A stretch of DNA of 22,154 nt, taken from Oscillospiraceae bacterium (GTDB lineage: Bacteria > Bacillota_A > Clostridia > Oscillospirales > Oscillospiraceae). The notes beneath the pieces are model-generated. The model worked only from the letters and a program-made list of their open reading frames with translations. It made no database searches and was not told the origin of the DNA. A program made the translations under genes and the position numbers. Shown here one piece after another: positions 7,847-15,759 of this stretch (the stretch's first letter is position 1; each line of letters starts with the position of its first letter). Location: contig SVLA01000015.1 in NCBI GenBank assembly GCA_015068175.1, forward strand, positions 1 through 22,154. Reading direction: 5' to 3'.

Positions 7847-9421
7847 TTATTCGCCATCTTGTTCCCGGGCGTAAATGCGGTAATCCGAAGGGTTCATGCC
7901 GTAATGTTTTTTGAACAGCCGGGAAAAATAGTTTGCATTATCATAACCCAAAATGCCGGCGATCTCGATAATATTCTTCTCGGTTTCCCGCAAAAGCCGG
8001 GCGGCTTCCTGCATTTTGACGTTGGTAATGTATTCGGTCAGCCGCACGCCGGTTTCGGACTTGAACAGCGCGCTGAGATAATTGGGGCTGATGTGCAGCC
8101 GCTGCGCCAGAAGCTGAACGTTGATCGGCTCTCCGATCAGATCCACAATGGCGGTTTGGGCGCTGCGGACGATCTTGATGGCCCGTTTGTCCTGGGCGGC
8201 ATGGGAGGTGCTGATGATCTCGCGCAAATGCTGTTTGACGCTGATCTCCAAAGACGGCAAATTGACGGCCTGGAGACAATCATTGATGAGCCTGGAATAG
8301 ATCCTGGGTTTTTCTGCGGCCACAGAGAGCTTGTCCGAAATGTCCAGCAACAGCACGGCAATGTCGATCTTCAGCGCAAGAATATTGTCCTTGGTGGCCA
8401 GGCCCAGCGTGTGGAATTGGCGGAATTGTGTTTCCAGGATCTTGTCGATCTCCGGCAGGTTGTCGCTGTAAAGCAACTGCGTGATTTGTTCCTTGACGGC
8501 CCGGGGAATCTGAAAACGCTGGGAATCCCGTTCCCACAAGTCACAGAAGAAGCACACAAAACTGCGGCCGAAAAAATGGCCCTGGTCCAATGCGTCGCAG
8601 GCCTGACGGTAACCGCAGGTCAGGTCGTCAATGGTATTGCCGGCGAGACCGACGCCAACGGTGATGCGATAACCGCATTCTTTGTCGATGCGTTCGCGGA
8701 TCACTTCCAGGATCTCTTCCAGATCATACCGGAACGGATCCCCCGGTTCCTTCATCAGCAGGACCATGGCCAAACGGTCCGAGGCCCGCAGGCAGGAACG
8801 GTTTTGTGCGATGCGGCTGATCTCGCTGCAGGCGATCTCCTGGATCCGCAGGGCGATCTCCCAGGATTCCTGGGAAGGGCGGCGGTTACCGTTGGGGGCG
8901 TAGGCGAATACCAGCGACAGATAATATTGGTGGGTCGGAGACCGCAATCCCAAAAACTCCATCATGCGGGGCACATCCGGGGGTAAGTCGTGACCATCCA
9001 GCAAGTTGCTGAACAGATGGTCCCGCAGCCGGGACATGTTTTTCTTCTGGGTCCTGGCCTGGATCTGGGCCAATTGATCGGCCCGCTGGGGCAGCAGAAG
9101 ATTTTCCAAAGCCACGGCATCAGCCTTCTGGGGCAAAACGAAAATGCCCTGGGCATTCATGGCCTGGACTTCCTGGGAATTGTACCGATCGGACAGCAGG
9201 ATCAGTTTTGCGCTGCCGCGATTCAGGATCAGCAGCGTTTCCCAACCACTGGGAAAGCGTTCCAACGTTTCCACATCGGCGATGACGGCAAAAACCTCCT
9301 GGGAAAGCACCAGATTGCGGAGCTGTTCCGGCGTTTCCGCTACGGCACAACAGAATTTTGGGGTGAAAGCTTGGACTACAGAAGCGATTCTGGCCTCATC
9401 CCGGTCAATCATAATGATCAT
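7847..9421 (-). CDS. YesN-like response regulator with C-terminal AraC DNA-binding domain
   Basis: A 524-residue cytoplasmic transcription factor. Residues 1-105 resemble a receiver domain but are degenerate: the acidic start reads MIDRDE rather than VDDE, a candidate phospho-acceptor is Asp49 (VIADVE) without the following Met-Pro, and the usual Lys-Pro near the end is replaced by VLPQK. A long linker and middle region with a GGDEF-fold-like stretch (ECGYRITVGVG) follow. The last 100 residues are a clear double helix-turn-helix AraC domain (LLAQRLHISPNYLSALFK and IIEIAGILGYDNANYFSRLF, ending NPSDYR). The frame is open upstream to 9514, but the promoter at 9465-9493 lies inside that extension, so I place the start at ATG 9421. 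No histidine kinase gene is adjacent. It sits between the two operons that share a promoter design and probably activates both. Confidence 0.9.
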   Translation of the reverse strand: MIIMIDRDEARIASVVQAFTPKFCCAVAETPEQLRNLVLSQEVFAVIADVETLERFPSGWETLLILNRGSAKLILLSDRYNSQEVQAMNAQGIFVLPQKADAVALENLLLPQRADQLAQIQARTQKKNMSRLRDHLFSNLLDGHDLPPDVPRMMEFLGLRSPTHQYYLSLVFAYAPNGNRRPSQESWEIALRIQEIACSEISRIAQNRSCLRASDRLAMVLLMKEPGDPFRYDLEEILEVIRERIDKECGYRITVGVGLAGNTIDDLTCGYRQACDALDQGHFFGRSFVCFFCDLWERDSQRFQIPRAVKEQITQLLYSDNLPEIDKILETQFRQFHTLGLATKDNILALKIDIAVLLLDISDKLSVAAEKPRIYSRLINDCLQAVNLPSLEISVKQHLREIISTSHAAQDKRAIKIVRSAQTAIVDLIGEPINVQLLAQRLHISPNYLSALFKSETGVRLTEYITNVKMQEAARLLRETEKNIIEIAGILGYDNANYFSRLFKKHYGMNPSDYRIYAREQDGE

Positions 9422-9464
9422 GGTTATCACGGTTCCTTGTTGGCTTGATGGGGGGTCCATGGTC

Positions 9465-9493
9465 ATTATAACCATAAAAATAAAATCTGTCAA
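9465..9493 (-). promoter_or_regulatory. Consensus sigma-A promoter of the regulator gene
   Basis: On the minus strand, a perfect TTGACA (9488-9493), a 17-base spacer and a perfect TATAAT (9465-9470). Transcription should start near 9458, giving a leader of about 37 bases before ATG 9421. The perfect consensus suggests constitutive expression unless it is repressed. The -10 overlaps ATAACCATAAA (9468-9478), a possible regulator half-site, so autorepression is possible. Confidence 0.88.
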
Positions 9494-9527
9494 AATAGTT
9501 TTGTTCACAATCATAGAAAATGAAAGT

Positions 9528-9575
9528 TTTTGTTGTTATTTCTTCTTGAGGGCTGCAAAGGGAAGAAGATATAAT
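9528..9575 (+). promoter_or_regulatory. Promoter of the enzyme operon with the same upstream box as the importer promoter
   Basis: TTTTGTTGTTATTT (9528-9541), TTGAGG (9546-9551), an 18-base spacer and TATAAT (9570-9575). It matches 4211-4258 at 38 of 48 positions without gaps. It is divergent from the regulator promoter within a 189-base intergenic region. A second TTTTGTT copy is at 9499-9505, 29 bases upstream in direct orientation. The expected start near 9582 gives a leader of about 29 bases. Confidence 0.85.
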
Positions 9576-9610
9576 AAATGTGAAAAATACAGATATAGGA
9601 GGGTTTGCTT

Positions 9611-10795
9611 GTGAATAACAAAAAATTATTCCGATTTGTGAGCTTGCTTATGTGCCTGGCAATATTGATCCTGGCCGGATGCAACAATACGGAAACACCC
9701 GCCCACGGCGATACAACCCCGACCGATCCCACAGATCCGATCCCGGAGGAGATTACAATGATGAAAAACGGTCACGGCGTCGCTGTCACGGAATTGGAAA
9801 CTCTGACGGAAGAAAGTCTGAATACCCTCAAAGCTGCCGGTATCACCTTTGTGAAGGTCCACATTCCCTTCCCCTTCGATGCCGCAGGCAATCCGTCCAA
9901 CGGCTACATCGTGGCCAAGCGGGCGGTGAAGCTGATCGCCCAATGCGGCCTGGAGCCGGTGCTGCAATCCTTCACCCCCGGCGGCAATGCATACAACGCG
10001 GCCAGCGGCCAGGTGGAATGGATGTCCTACCTGCCCAACGTCTTTGATGACTATGACGATGAATATTTCTACAAACTGATCGCCCAGGGATGCAAATACA
10101 TCGGAGAAGATCTGGCGGAGTACGGCAATTGCTGGATCATTTCCAACGAACCCAACATCACGGCCTTTACCGGCCCCATGACCAACGAGCAGATCTGCAA
10201 ATACATCCTGACCTGCGCGGCGGCCATTGAAGAGGGCAACCCGAAAGCCTACTGCGGTGTCAATATCTTTGGCTCTGCCGATAAGGCAAAAGCCATGCGC
10301 CTGCTGCCGAAGCTGTACGGCGAAGATTCCTGCCTGGACTATTTGGGCCTGGACAGTTATTTCGGCACGCTGGTGGGCGGCGGCGCGGAGGATTGGGACA
10401 GCTATATTACGACCTATCACAACATCGTCAACGTGCCCATCATGATCACGGAGTTTTCCTATTCCTCCTATGTGTATAACGAGGAGGATCGGGAAAATGA
10501 CAGCTCCGGTCTGCAGTATAACAGCCCAGTTTGCCGGGATAAGAAATTCTCTTTTGAATGGGGCGACCGCCCCCGCAATGAGCAGACCCAGATGGAATAC
10601 GCCCAGACCTGCCTTGAGATCTTCAAAAAGCATCCCGAAGTCATCGGTTGGTGCTGGTTCTCCAACATTGACAAGGACGGACCCTGCTGGGAATGCGGCG
10701 ACACCCATTGTCCCATGGAAAGCTCCTGGGGTCTGCTGCGTTCCGACGGAACACCCAAGCCCGTTCTGTCCGTGATCGGTCAGACGGAGGAATAA
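9611..10795 (+). CDS. Exported clan GH-A-like glycoside hydrolase lipoprotein
   Basis: A 394-residue lipoprotein with lipobox LAGC (Cys24) and a Thr/Pro-rich linker. I recognise a TIM-barrel hydrolase plan: IISNEPN places the likely acid/base at Glu180 after strand 4, and VPIMITEFSYSS places the likely nucleophile at Glu281 after strand 7. The spacing of 101 residues fits clan GH-A (retaining). The family is not certain; GH5, GH39 or an unclassified group are possible. A Cys/His cluster near the end (Cys359, Cys362, His366, Cys367) follows the strand-8 motif GWCWFSNID and may bind metal. The start is GTG 9611, seven bases after AGGAGGG; the in-frame TTG at 9605 almost abuts that site. It is the first gene of the enzyme operon, and the following gene's ribosome site overlaps its end. 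Confidence 0.82.
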   Translation: MNNKKLFRFVSLLMCLAILILAGCNNTETPAHGDTTPTDPTDPIPEEITMMKNGHGVAVTELETLTEESLNTLKAAGITFVKVHIPFPFDAAGNPSNGYIVAKRAVKLIAQCGLEPVLQSFTPGGNAYNAASGQVEWMSYLPNVFDDYDDEYFYKLIAQGCKYIGEDLAEYGNCWIISNEPNITAFTGPMTNEQICKYILTCAAAIEEGNPKAYCGVNIFGSADKAKAMRLLPKLYGEDSCLDYLGLDSYFGTLVGGGAEDWDSYITTYHNIVNVPIMITEFSYSSYVYNEEDRENDSSGLQYNSPVCRDKKFSFEWGDRPRNEQTQMEYAQTCLEIFKKHPEVIGWCWFSNIDKDGPCWECGDTHCPMESSWGLLRSDGTPKPVLSVIGQTEE

Positions 10796-10813
10796 ATGAA
10801 AGGAAGGTATACC

Positions 10814-12217
10814 ATGGCGAAGATCAAAATCGGATTTTGTCCCACGCGCCGGGACTGTTTCAGCAGGGAAGAGGCCTGGAAGTATCGGGATCTGATCAAA
10901 AACAGTTTGCGGGTCCATGATGTGGAACTGATCGACCTGGAAGGGATCAACGACGAGGATCTGCTGTGCCGCCAGGACGATCCCCCGAAGGTGGTGGACC
11001 GCTTTATGGCCGGGAAGGTGGATGCGGTTTTCTTTCCCCATTGCAATTTCGGCTCGGAAACCCTGGTCGCCCGTGTGGCGCGGGCCATGCAGGTGCCGGT
11101 ACTGCTGTGGGGCCCCCGGGACGATGCGCCCGGCGCTGACGGTATCCGCAGCCGGGATTCCCAGTGCGGCCTCTTTGCTACCGGCAAAGTTCTGCGCCGC
11201 CACGGTGTTCCCTTTACATATCTGACCAATTCCCGCCTGGACAGTGAAGAGTTCCACCGGGGCTTTGAGAAGTTCGTCGGTGTGGTCCGGGTCGTCAAGG
11301 CCATGAAGGATCTGAAGATCCTGCAGATCTCCACCCGCCCGGAACCCTTTGCCAGCGTCATCTGCAACGAAAATGAACTGCTGGAGAAGTTCAATATCCA
11401 TCTTTATCCCGTGACCATCACCGAGATCGTGGCAGAAATGGACCGGGTCCGGCAGGAAAACGGGGAGGAGTTCTGCCAGACTGCGGCCTATATCCGCAAG
11501 CTGGATCCCAAGGCGCCGGAAGCAGGTGTGGCCATGACGGCGGCTTTGAAGATCGCCATGAAGCGCTACGCCGGCTATTACCGCTGCGGCGCCGTGGCCA
11601 TCCAGTGCTGGAGCGCCCTGCAGATGGAGACAGGCATCATGCCTTGTCTGGCCAATGCCTTGCTGACGGAAGAGGGCCTGCCCGTGGCCTGCGAGACGGA
11701 TATCCATGGCGCCGTTTCCGCCGTGATGCTCCGGGCGGCCATGGGGGAGGGAAGCGTTCCCTTCTTTGCGGATGTGACGGTCCGACATCCGGAGAATGAC
11801 AATGCGGAACTGCTGTGGCATTGCGGCAATTTCCCGCCCTGCCTGGCCAGGGACCGTGTCTCTTTTGACGGCAATCCTTACATGGAGGACAAGAATTTCG
11901 GCATCATTCAAAATGGGCTGAAACCCGGCGAACTGACCATTGTTCGTTTTGATGGCGATCACGGTCAATACACCCTGCTGCTGGGCGAAGCGGTGACAAC
12001 GGACGGCCCCATGAATAAGGGCAGTTACGTCTGGATCCAGACCGGGCACTGGCCCAAATGGGAACGGAAGATCGTGGAAGGTCCCTACATCCATCATGTA
12101 TCCGGCGGCTATGGCCGTTATGCGGATATCCTGCTGGAGGCTTGCAAATATATTCCGGGCCTGACAGCCGATCCGGTTGAACCTACGGAAGAAGAACTTG
12201 CTGCCCGCTGGTGGTAA
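10814..12217 (+). CDS. L-fucose isomerase-superfamily sugar isomerase (COG2407-like)
   Basis: A 467-residue cytoplasmic protein with no signal peptide. It resembles the L-fucose/L-arabinose isomerase superfamily, which interconverts aldoses and ketoses with a divalent metal. The three expected metal ligands are present: Glu294 in ACETDIHGA, Asp320 in FFADVTV and His336 in LLWHCGNFP. The N-terminal half has the Rossmann-like pattern of the family (IKIGFCPTRRD, DAVFFPHCNFG). It is shorter than classical FucI (about 590 residues) and fits the related COG2407 group, whose substrates vary. The start is ATG 10814, six bases after AGGAAGG; ATG 10796 also has a GGAGG upstream but adds a non-conserved six-residue lead. 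The substrate is unknown; the neighbouring kinase suggests the ketose product is phosphorylated. Confidence 0.85.
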   Translation: MAKIKIGFCPTRRDCFSREEAWKYRDLIKNSLRVHDVELIDLEGINDEDLLCRQDDPPKVVDRFMAGKVDAVFFPHCNFGSETLVARVARAMQVPVLLWGPRDDAPGADGIRSRDSQCGLFATGKVLRRHGVPFTYLTNSRLDSEEFHRGFEKFVGVVRVVKAMKDLKILQISTRPEPFASVICNENELLEKFNIHLYPVTITEIVAEMDRVRQENGEEFCQTAAYIRKLDPKAPEAGVAMTAALKIAMKRYAGYYRCGAVAIQCWSALQMETGIMPCLANALLTEEGLPVACETDIHGAVSAVMLRAAMGEGSVPFFADVTVRHPENDNAELLWHCGNFPPCLARDRVSFDGNPYMEDKNFGIIQNGLKPGELTIVRFDGDHGQYTLLLGEAVTTDGPMNKGSYVWIQTGHWPKWERKIVEGPYIHHVSGGYGRYADILLEACKYIPGLTADPVEPTEEELAARWW

Positions 12218-12255
12218 GATTTCACAATACACAACTTTGACATAGGAGTGCGGTC

Positions 12256-14415
12256 ATGATCTATCAAATCAACAAAGGCTGGAGTGTCGTGCAGGACATC
12301 CACGAATTCGGCGAAAAATATGAGATCTTCAAACGGGATTACGATCCGACCATCTTCGGCCTGCCCCACATGAAAACCATGCCCCCCTGGCAGCCCATCG
12401 ATCGGTTGGAGCATCTGCAGCTGACCCTGGCCAACAATCCGTATTACGATTTTTCCCTGCGGCAGTTCAATGCCGCGCCCTGGTGGTACCGCAATGTATT
12501 TGACGTGCCCGGATGCGGCGAATGCGCTACTTTGACCTTCAAAGGCGTGGATTATTTCGCGGATGTATGGCTCAACGAGGTCTACCTTGGCAGCCATGAG
12601 GGCTACAACAACCCCTTTACCTTCGATGTCAGCGGCATACTGCAGCCGAAGGATAATCTGCTGATCGTCAAGGTCCGGGCGCCTCTGGAGTTTGAGATCG
12701 TGGAGGGTCACCACAACGAGCGCTTCCTGTTCCTGGTCCGGGACCAGATGAAAGGTACTTATGAACACTCCGATACCTTCCTGCCCCGGGACGTGAATCC
12801 GCTGGGTATTTGGAACGATGTGGAAGTGGAAGTCTATGACGGTGTCCGTCTGAGTGACTATGCCAATATCCCCTACGACCTGGCAGAAGATTATTCAGAA
12901 GCCAATCTCCATCCCGTCTATCCGCTGTATAGCCGGAAGGCTGAGACCGTGGATTATCGCATCACCGTCCGGCTGGAAGGCGATGTGCGGCCCGTGGTAA
13001 CTGCTGCCGGAACCCTGGCAATGAACGAGGGGGAAAATCTGCTGCATGAAGAACTCCTGCTGAAGTCTCCCAAGCTGTGGACGGTGTGGGAGCGGGGCAG
13101 AGCCTGGCGCTATACTGCCACCCTGGAGATCCTCCGGGAGGGCAAGGTGATCCTGGAAAACACCCGGGCCTTCGGCATCCGCCGGGTGGAGATCCACCGG
13201 GATGAGAACGAAGTGTATTTCAAACTGAACGGCCACAAGATCTATCTGCGTGGCGCCACCTATTTCCCGGACTGCTATGTTTCCGCCAACGATGTGGATC
13301 TGTTCCGCCGGGACATCGCCGCCGCAAAGCTGTGCGGCATGAATACCTGGCGCATCCATGTTCATACCGAGCGGGATGAATTCTATGATCTGTGCGATCA
13401 GGCCGGAATTTTGCTGATGCAGGACTCGGACTTCAACTGGACCCACCCCACCACGGAAGAATGGACCCAGCGGGCCCTGGGGATTTTCGGCGACACGGTG
13501 AAGCGCCTGCGGGACCATCCCGCCATTTTCTGCTGGGTGCTGATGAACGAGCCCCGCCTGGACAGCTATTTTACCGACCGTCCCGGTCCTCAGTTGAAGA
13601 AGCTGTTCGAGGAACTGGCCCCCGGCGTCCCCTATATCCTCAGCTCCTGGTCCATCAATGACCCCGACAGCGGCGACAGCCACAACTATGAAGGCTCCCT
13701 CCACGGCATCCACACCCACTATACCAATATCCACGACTGGCTGGAGAAGCTGAATTCCGAATTCGGCATGGATGCGCCTCCGGTGTATTCCACACTCCGT
13801 CAGTATCCCGAGATCGTCCGGATCCTGGGGGATGTGGTGGATGGTATCGACATGATCCACTACTACCAGTACCGCTATCTGAAGTATTTTATCGAGCATT
13901 ACCGCCTGCAGAAGTTCGCACCCTGCGGCGGCCACTATCAATTCCTGTTCAGCGATACCGCACCCTGCAGTCAGTTCGGCATCTATGACCGCCGGGGCCT
14001 GCCCAAGCTGGGCCAGCGGGCCTGCATCGAGAGCAACCAGCCCGTGGCCGTCATGATGGATGCCACCCGGGACAAACCCATCGCCGTTTGGGTGGTCAAT
14101 GACCTGCTGAAGCCTTTGGGCGATGTGTCCGTGGAGACCGTTGTCTGGGATGACCTGGGCAACATCATCGTGGACACCGCCACCGCCGTCAGCGTGGAAG
14201 GCAACAGCCGCGTCTTCGTATCCCCGCTTGAATTCGGCGTGGATCCTGCCAGAGAATACACCGTTCGTCTGCGGATCCTGGATGCCCGGGGCGAGATCCT
14301 GGCGGAAAACGTCTATGAAAAAGCATTCAACCATCCCGAGCACGTTGCCGGTCATCCCTTCCAGATGCACCATGGCCTGGCGCAGCGCATGTTCTGGGCG
14401 TGGCTGGATAAATAA
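12256..14415 (+). CDS. Cytoplasmic glycoside hydrolase family 2 enzyme
   Basis: A 719-residue retaining exo-glycosidase. The order is an N-terminal jelly-roll sugar-binding domain (about 1-210, with WWYRNVFDVP, FKGVDYFADVWLN and NPLGIWNDVEVEVYD), an Ig-like domain (about 230-325), a TIM barrel (about 330-590) and a C-terminal beta domain. The likely acid/base is Glu432 in CWVLMNEPR and the nucleophile Glu502 in NSEFGMDAPP. The SEFG context is reminiscent of beta-mannosidases, but specificity (mannosidase, glucuronidase, galactosidase or other) cannot be fixed. There is no signal peptide, so it acts on imported oligosaccharides. AGGAG lies seven bases before the ATG. It starts 38 bases after the isomerase and ends 18 bases before the first surface-protein gene. 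Confidence 0.92.
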   Translation: MIYQINKGWSVVQDIHEFGEKYEIFKRDYDPTIFGLPHMKTMPPWQPIDRLEHLQLTLANNPYYDFSLRQFNAAPWWYRNVFDVPGCGECATLTFKGVDYFADVWLNEVYLGSHEGYNNPFTFDVSGILQPKDNLLIVKVRAPLEFEIVEGHHNERFLFLVRDQMKGTYEHSDTFLPRDVNPLGIWNDVEVEVYDGVRLSDYANIPYDLAEDYSEANLHPVYPLYSRKAETVDYRITVRLEGDVRPVVTAAGTLAMNEGENLLHEELLLKSPKLWTVWERGRAWRYTATLEILREGKVILENTRAFGIRRVEIHRDENEVYFKLNGHKIYLRGATYFPDCYVSANDVDLFRRDIAAAKLCGMNTWRIHVHTERDEFYDLCDQAGILLMQDSDFNWTHPTTEEWTQRALGIFGDTVKRLRDHPAIFCWVLMNEPRLDSYFTDRPGPQLKKLFEELAPGVPYILSSWSINDPDSGDSHNYEGSLHGIHTHYTNIHDWLEKLNSEFGMDAPPVYSTLRQYPEIVRILGDVVDGIDMIHYYQYRYLKYFIEHYRLQKFAPCGGHYQFLFSDTAPCSQFGIYDRRGLPKLGQRACIESNQPVAVMMDATRDKPIAVWVVNDLLKPLGDVSVETVVWDDLGNIIVDTATAVSVEGNSRVFVSPLEFGVDPAREYTVRLRILDARGEILAENVYEKAFNHPEHVAGHPFQMHHGLAQRMFWAWLDK

Positions 14416-14433
14416 ATAAGAGGAGGAAAACAA

Positions 14434-15741
14434 ATGAAAACCGTTGCTAAGATCCTTGCTGTTGTCTTCGTGTTCTCCCTGGTCCTGGCATGTTTCGGTC
14501 TGCCAGTCCATGCTGCCGCCGAGGAACGGACCCTGGTCACAGCCATCACGCCGGAAGCGCCCGGCAATGTGCCCGATTCCGCGGTCAGCATGCCCGCCGG
14601 CTGGGCCGGCATGAAGATCACCGTGGGAGAAAATGACCTGCATGTGACCGCCCTGGGCCGCTGGTATACCCCGGAAAGCAATGCCACCCACAATTTCCTG
14701 ATCGCCAATATGGACGGTTCCCTGGTGCTGGATTACGGCAGAGCCGTGACCAATGCTCCGGCCGGTGCCGCCGAAGGCTTCGTCTATGCGCCTATTGAGG
14801 GCGGCGTCGTGCTGAGTGCACACACCAGCTATTACATCGTCTCCGACTATTGGGGCGCTGCCGACAAGTTCTACAGCGGCGGTGTTGCCACTACCACCGA
14901 CGCCGCCACCATTGACGGTATCGTCATCGGCACCTATGAGTTCTACGCCGCCCCCGGCATCTGCTGGGGTCCCCTGGATCTGAAGTACACCGTGGAAGTG
15001 CCGGATCCCACCGATCCTCCCGCAACCGAACCGGCCCCCACCGATCCCCCTGCAACCGAACCGGTGCCCACCGATCCTCCTGCAACCGAACCGGTGCCCA
15101 CCGATCCTCCTGTGACCGAGCCGGCCCCTACCGAACCTGAGGCACCCGTGACCGTGGAGAAACCCCTGGTGGAGTCCGTCACTCCGGACACCCCGGGTAA
15201 TGTGGAAGGTTCCGCTATCAGCATGCCTGCCGGCTGGGCCGGCATGAAGATCACCATCGGTGACAAGGATGTCCATGTGACCGCCCTGGGCCGTTGGTAT
15301 ACTCCGGAAAGCAATACCACCCACAACTTCCTGATCGCCAATATGGACGGCTCTCTGGTGCTGGATTACGGCGTAGCCGTGGCCAATGCGCCTGCCGGTA
15401 CTGCCGAAGGTTTCGTCTATGCTGCCATCGACGGTGGTGTGACGCTGAAGGCCAATACCAGTTATTACATTATCTCCGATTATTGGGGCGACCGGGATAA
15501 GTTCTATGCCGGCGGCGCCGCGGTCACTTCCGATGCGGCGACCATTGACGGCGTGGTCATTCTGGTAGGCGACGAATATCAGTTTACCGCGGCACCCGGC
15601 ACCGGCTGGGGTCCCCTGGATCTGATCTACGCCGAGGAAGAGAATCCCAAGACCGGAGATGGCACCATTGGCGCTGCCGTGTTCTGTGGGCTGATTGCCG
15701 TGGGCGGCCTGGCTGTGATCGTTAAAAAGAAGCCTGAATAA
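14434..15741 (+). CDS. Wall-anchored surface protein with two copies of a beta-sandwich domain
   Basis: A 435-residue protein with signal peptide (MKTVAKILAVVFVFSLVLAC to about Ala-Ala-Ala), two homologous domains of about 155 residues (34-187 and 245-401), a Thr/Pro linker of four 10-residue units between them, and a NPKTGD sorting signal (404-409), hydrophobic helix and KKKPE tail. Each domain has the core motif VTALGRWYTPES, then THNFLIANMDGSLVLDYG, AEGFVYA and TSYYI-SDYWG. The pattern resembles DUF4082-like beta-sandwiches that accompany carbohydrate-active enzymes, but I cannot confirm the family. Its place inside an operon of glycoside hydrolases suggests glycan binding at the cell surface. 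AGGAGG lies seven bases before the ATG. It is paralogous to the next gene. Confidence 0.85.
   Translation: MKTVAKILAVVFVFSLVLACFGLPVHAAAEERTLVTAITPEAPGNVPDSAVSMPAGWAGMKITVGENDLHVTALGRWYTPESNATHNFLIANMDGSLVLDYGRAVTNAPAGAAEGFVYAPIEGGVVLSAHTSYYIVSDYWGAADKFYSGGVATTTDAATIDGIVIGTYEFYAAPGICWGPLDLKYTVEVPDPTDPPATEPAPTDPPATEPVPTDPPATEPVPTDPPVTEPAPTEPEAPVTVEKPLVESVTPDTPGNVEGSAISMPAGWAGMKITIGDKDVHVTALGRWYTPESNTTHNFLIANMDGSLVLDYGVAVANAPAGTAEGFVYAAIDGGVTLKANTSYYIISDYWGDRDKFYAGGAAVTSDAATIDGVVILVGDEYQFTAAPGTGWGPLDLIYAEEENPKTGDGTIGAAVFCGLIAVGGLAVIVKKKPE
14533..15636 (+). repeat. Intragenic domain duplication in the surface-protein gene
   Basis: The first copy is about 14533-14994 and the second about 15166-15636. 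They are close at both protein and DNA level; for example, the segment encoding MPAGWAGMKIT through DGSLVLDYG differs at few bases, mostly at third codon positions. This implies a fairly recent duplication or homogenisation. Confidence 0.88.
15010..15129 (+). repeat. Four 30-bp tandem units encoding a Thr/Pro-rich linker
   Basis: Units start at 15010, 15040, 15070 and 15100 and encode variants of TDPPATEPVP. They join the two beta-sandwich domains and probably make an extended flexible spacer. The nearly identical units make copy-number change by slippage likely. Confidence 0.88.
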
Positions 15742-15759
15742 AGGGAAAGGAGCCTGGAT

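Noticed and set aside
7841..8986. A 381-codon open frame on the plus strand opposite the regulator
   Set aside because: The minus-strand frame has a clear AraC domain, promoter and terminator; the plus-strand frame has none of these.
10796..10813. An alternative start for the isomerase at ATG 10796
   Set aside because: It has a usable GGAGG upstream, but it adds KGRYT-like residues not expected before the conserved N-terminal strand, and ATG 10814 has AGGAAGG at ideal spacing. It cannot be fully excluded.
9626..12232. An 868-codon open frame on the minus strand
   Set aside because: It is antisense to the hydrolase and isomerase genes, has a shadow-like composition and no domain pattern.
12237..12260. 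TTGACA upstream of the GH2 gene as a possible internal promoter
   Set aside because: No acceptable -10 lies 16-18 bases downstream, and the stretch carries the GH2 ribosome site and start codon.
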